64,000 nucleotides of DNA from contig JAWKZV010000004.1 in the NCBI GenBank assembly GCA_041395745.1, positions 226,584-290,583 on the forward strand, given 5' to 3'. Shown here in pieces: positions 63,281 through 64,000 of the stretch. Numbering within the stretch: the stretch's first letter is position 1; every line of letters begins with the position of its first letter. This stretch comes from Porticoccus sp041395745 (GTDB lineage Bacteria > Pseudomonadota > Gammaproteobacteria > Pseudomonadales > Porticoccaceae). Below the pieces are notes generated by a model. That model saw only the letters and a list, made by a program, of their open reading frames with translations, had not been told where the DNA came from and did no database searches. The translations under genes and the position numbers were made by a program.

Positions 63281-64000
63281 ATGACAAGAGCCCCTGCGCC
63301 ATTTCCGCTAGAGCGCCTGGCGGATATCCCAGAAAGACCAGAAGATTTTAGATTGCTGGAGCGTATTCCATTAACGCGTGAGCCGCAGTCCTGGCCACTT
63401 GAACTTTCTCCTATGGTCGGTGATGAACAGCCAATGGTGCTGCTCGATACAGAGACAACCGGACTGTCTGCCGATGATGAGTCCATTATTGAGCTTGGTA
63501 TGGTTAAGGTGCTTTACAGCCCCTCGGCTAAGCGGATTGTGTCGATTGTTGATGTGATCAGCCTGTATGAAGATCCCGGCAAGCCAATCCCCGAGCTGAT
63601 CACCGAGTTAACCGGTATCACCGATGAGATGGTGCAAGGCCAGCGCATTGATGATGCCCTGGTAGCGAGTTGGTTATCCGATGATCCGCTGCTGGTCGCG
63701 CACAATGCTCAGTTTGATCGTCCTTTCTTTGAAAAGCGGTTTGCCGCATTAGGCCATTTGTCTTGGGCCTGTTCAGCCAGTGGCATAGATTGGAAAGCAC
63801 TGGGCTTTGAAAGTCGAAAACTTGAGTACCTGCTGCTTCGCTTAGGTTGGTTCTATGAAGGACACCGAGCTGCAACCGATTGTTTGGCGATGGCCTGGTT
63901 GTTCCATTTGTTGCCTGAGTCCGTTGCAAACTTATTGTCTGAAGCAGACAGGCGAACTGTGTTAGTTCGTGCGTTTGGTGCGCCGTTTGATGTAAAGGAC
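63281..64000 (+). CDS. DnaQ-like 3'-5' exonuclease (3' end outside window)
   Basis: 240 codons present from ATG 63281 (AGAGGAA upstream), still open at the window edge. DEDDh exonuclease signature: Exo I MVLLDTETTGLSADDESIIE (near residue 58), Exo II LVAHNAQFDRPFFEKRFAAL, Exo III GWFYEGHRAATDCLAMAWLF. An N-terminal ~50-residue extension precedes the nuclease domain. Similar exonucleases lie just after rumA in SXT/R391-like ICEs. May act in repair or in processing element DNA. Confidence 0.88.
   Translation, partial: MTRAPAPFPLERLADIPERPEDFRLLERIPLTREPQSWPLELSPMVGDEQPMVLLDTETTGLSADDESIIELGMVKVLYSPSAKRIVSIVDVISLYEDPGKPIPELITELTGITDEMVQGQRIDDALVASWLSDDPLLVAHNAQFDRPFFEKRFAALGHLSWACSASGIDWKALGFESRKLEYLLLRLGWFYEGHRAATDCLAMAWLFHLLPESVANLLSEADRRTVLVRAFGAPFDVKD

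Overview
The window is a chromosomal segment of a gammaproteobacterium. The evidence is a Pseudomonas/Cellvibrionales-like gene set and order: rpoZ-gmk, yicC-rph, yggU-yggT-proC-yggS-pilT-pilU, ruvX-yqgE-tonB-gshB-pilGHIJK-chpA, FabY-type ketoacyl synthase and PHA synthase. A marine Cellvibrionales or Microbulbifer-like host is my guess from gene content only. No tRNA or rRNA gene was recognised.

Layout. (1) 1-8.6 kb: rpoZ (partial) and gmk on the minus strand, then a nine-gene iron cassette on the plus strand: exbB, two exbD, tonB, a catecholate-type TonB-dependent receptor, an FMN alpha-hydroxy-acid oxidase, a PepSY protein, cytochrome b561 and piuC, behind a Fur-like site. It separates gmk from yicC. 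(2) 8.6-18 kb: housekeeping genes and the retraction ATPases pilT and pilU. (3) 18-29.6 kb: the Pil-Chp chemosensory operon for twitching motility, with a 1983-residue ChpA and an extended PilJ. (4) 29.7-35.4 kb: PHA synthase and depolymerase, then beta-alanine transaminase and malonate-semialdehyde dehydrogenase. (5) 35.4-38.4 kb: an AT-rich insert on the minus strand with a four-gene, fully overlapping ABC-three-component (ABC-3C) type operon. Its small membrane protein and its receptor-like protein share a spaced INQ-x7-GSQ motif. This is the strongest candidate for a poorly described system. (6) 38.4-47.9 kb: AraC-type regulator, fabY, speA with a coupled leader ORF, and the carboxynorspermidine/carboxyspermidine pathway interrupted by a nucleotidyltransferase-HEPN toxin-antitoxin pair, then an encapsulated-ferritin-like gene with no encapsulin beside it. 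(7) 47.9-57 kb: ubiD, a two-TM K+ channel, purU, a TetR with twin operators facing a 4-hydroxybutyryl-CoA-dehydratase-like flavoprotein, rpe, and trpE behind a Trp attenuator. (8) From about 57.03 kb to the window end: the left end of an integrative element inserted after codon 7 of trpG. It carries arm-type repeats, an AlpA-like excisionase, a tyrosine integrase, ParR/ParM-like partition genes, an oriT-like inverted repeat, mobI, SOS-controlled umuDC and a DnaQ-like exonuclease. This is the order I know from the left end of SXT/R391 ICEs, but at a different target gene.

Together the core genes suggest a surface-associated bacterium (type IV pilus retraction and chemosensing, carbon storage, alternative polyamine synthesis, siderophore uptake). 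Three acquired modules have been added: the ABC-3C operon, the MNT-HEPN pair and the ICE.
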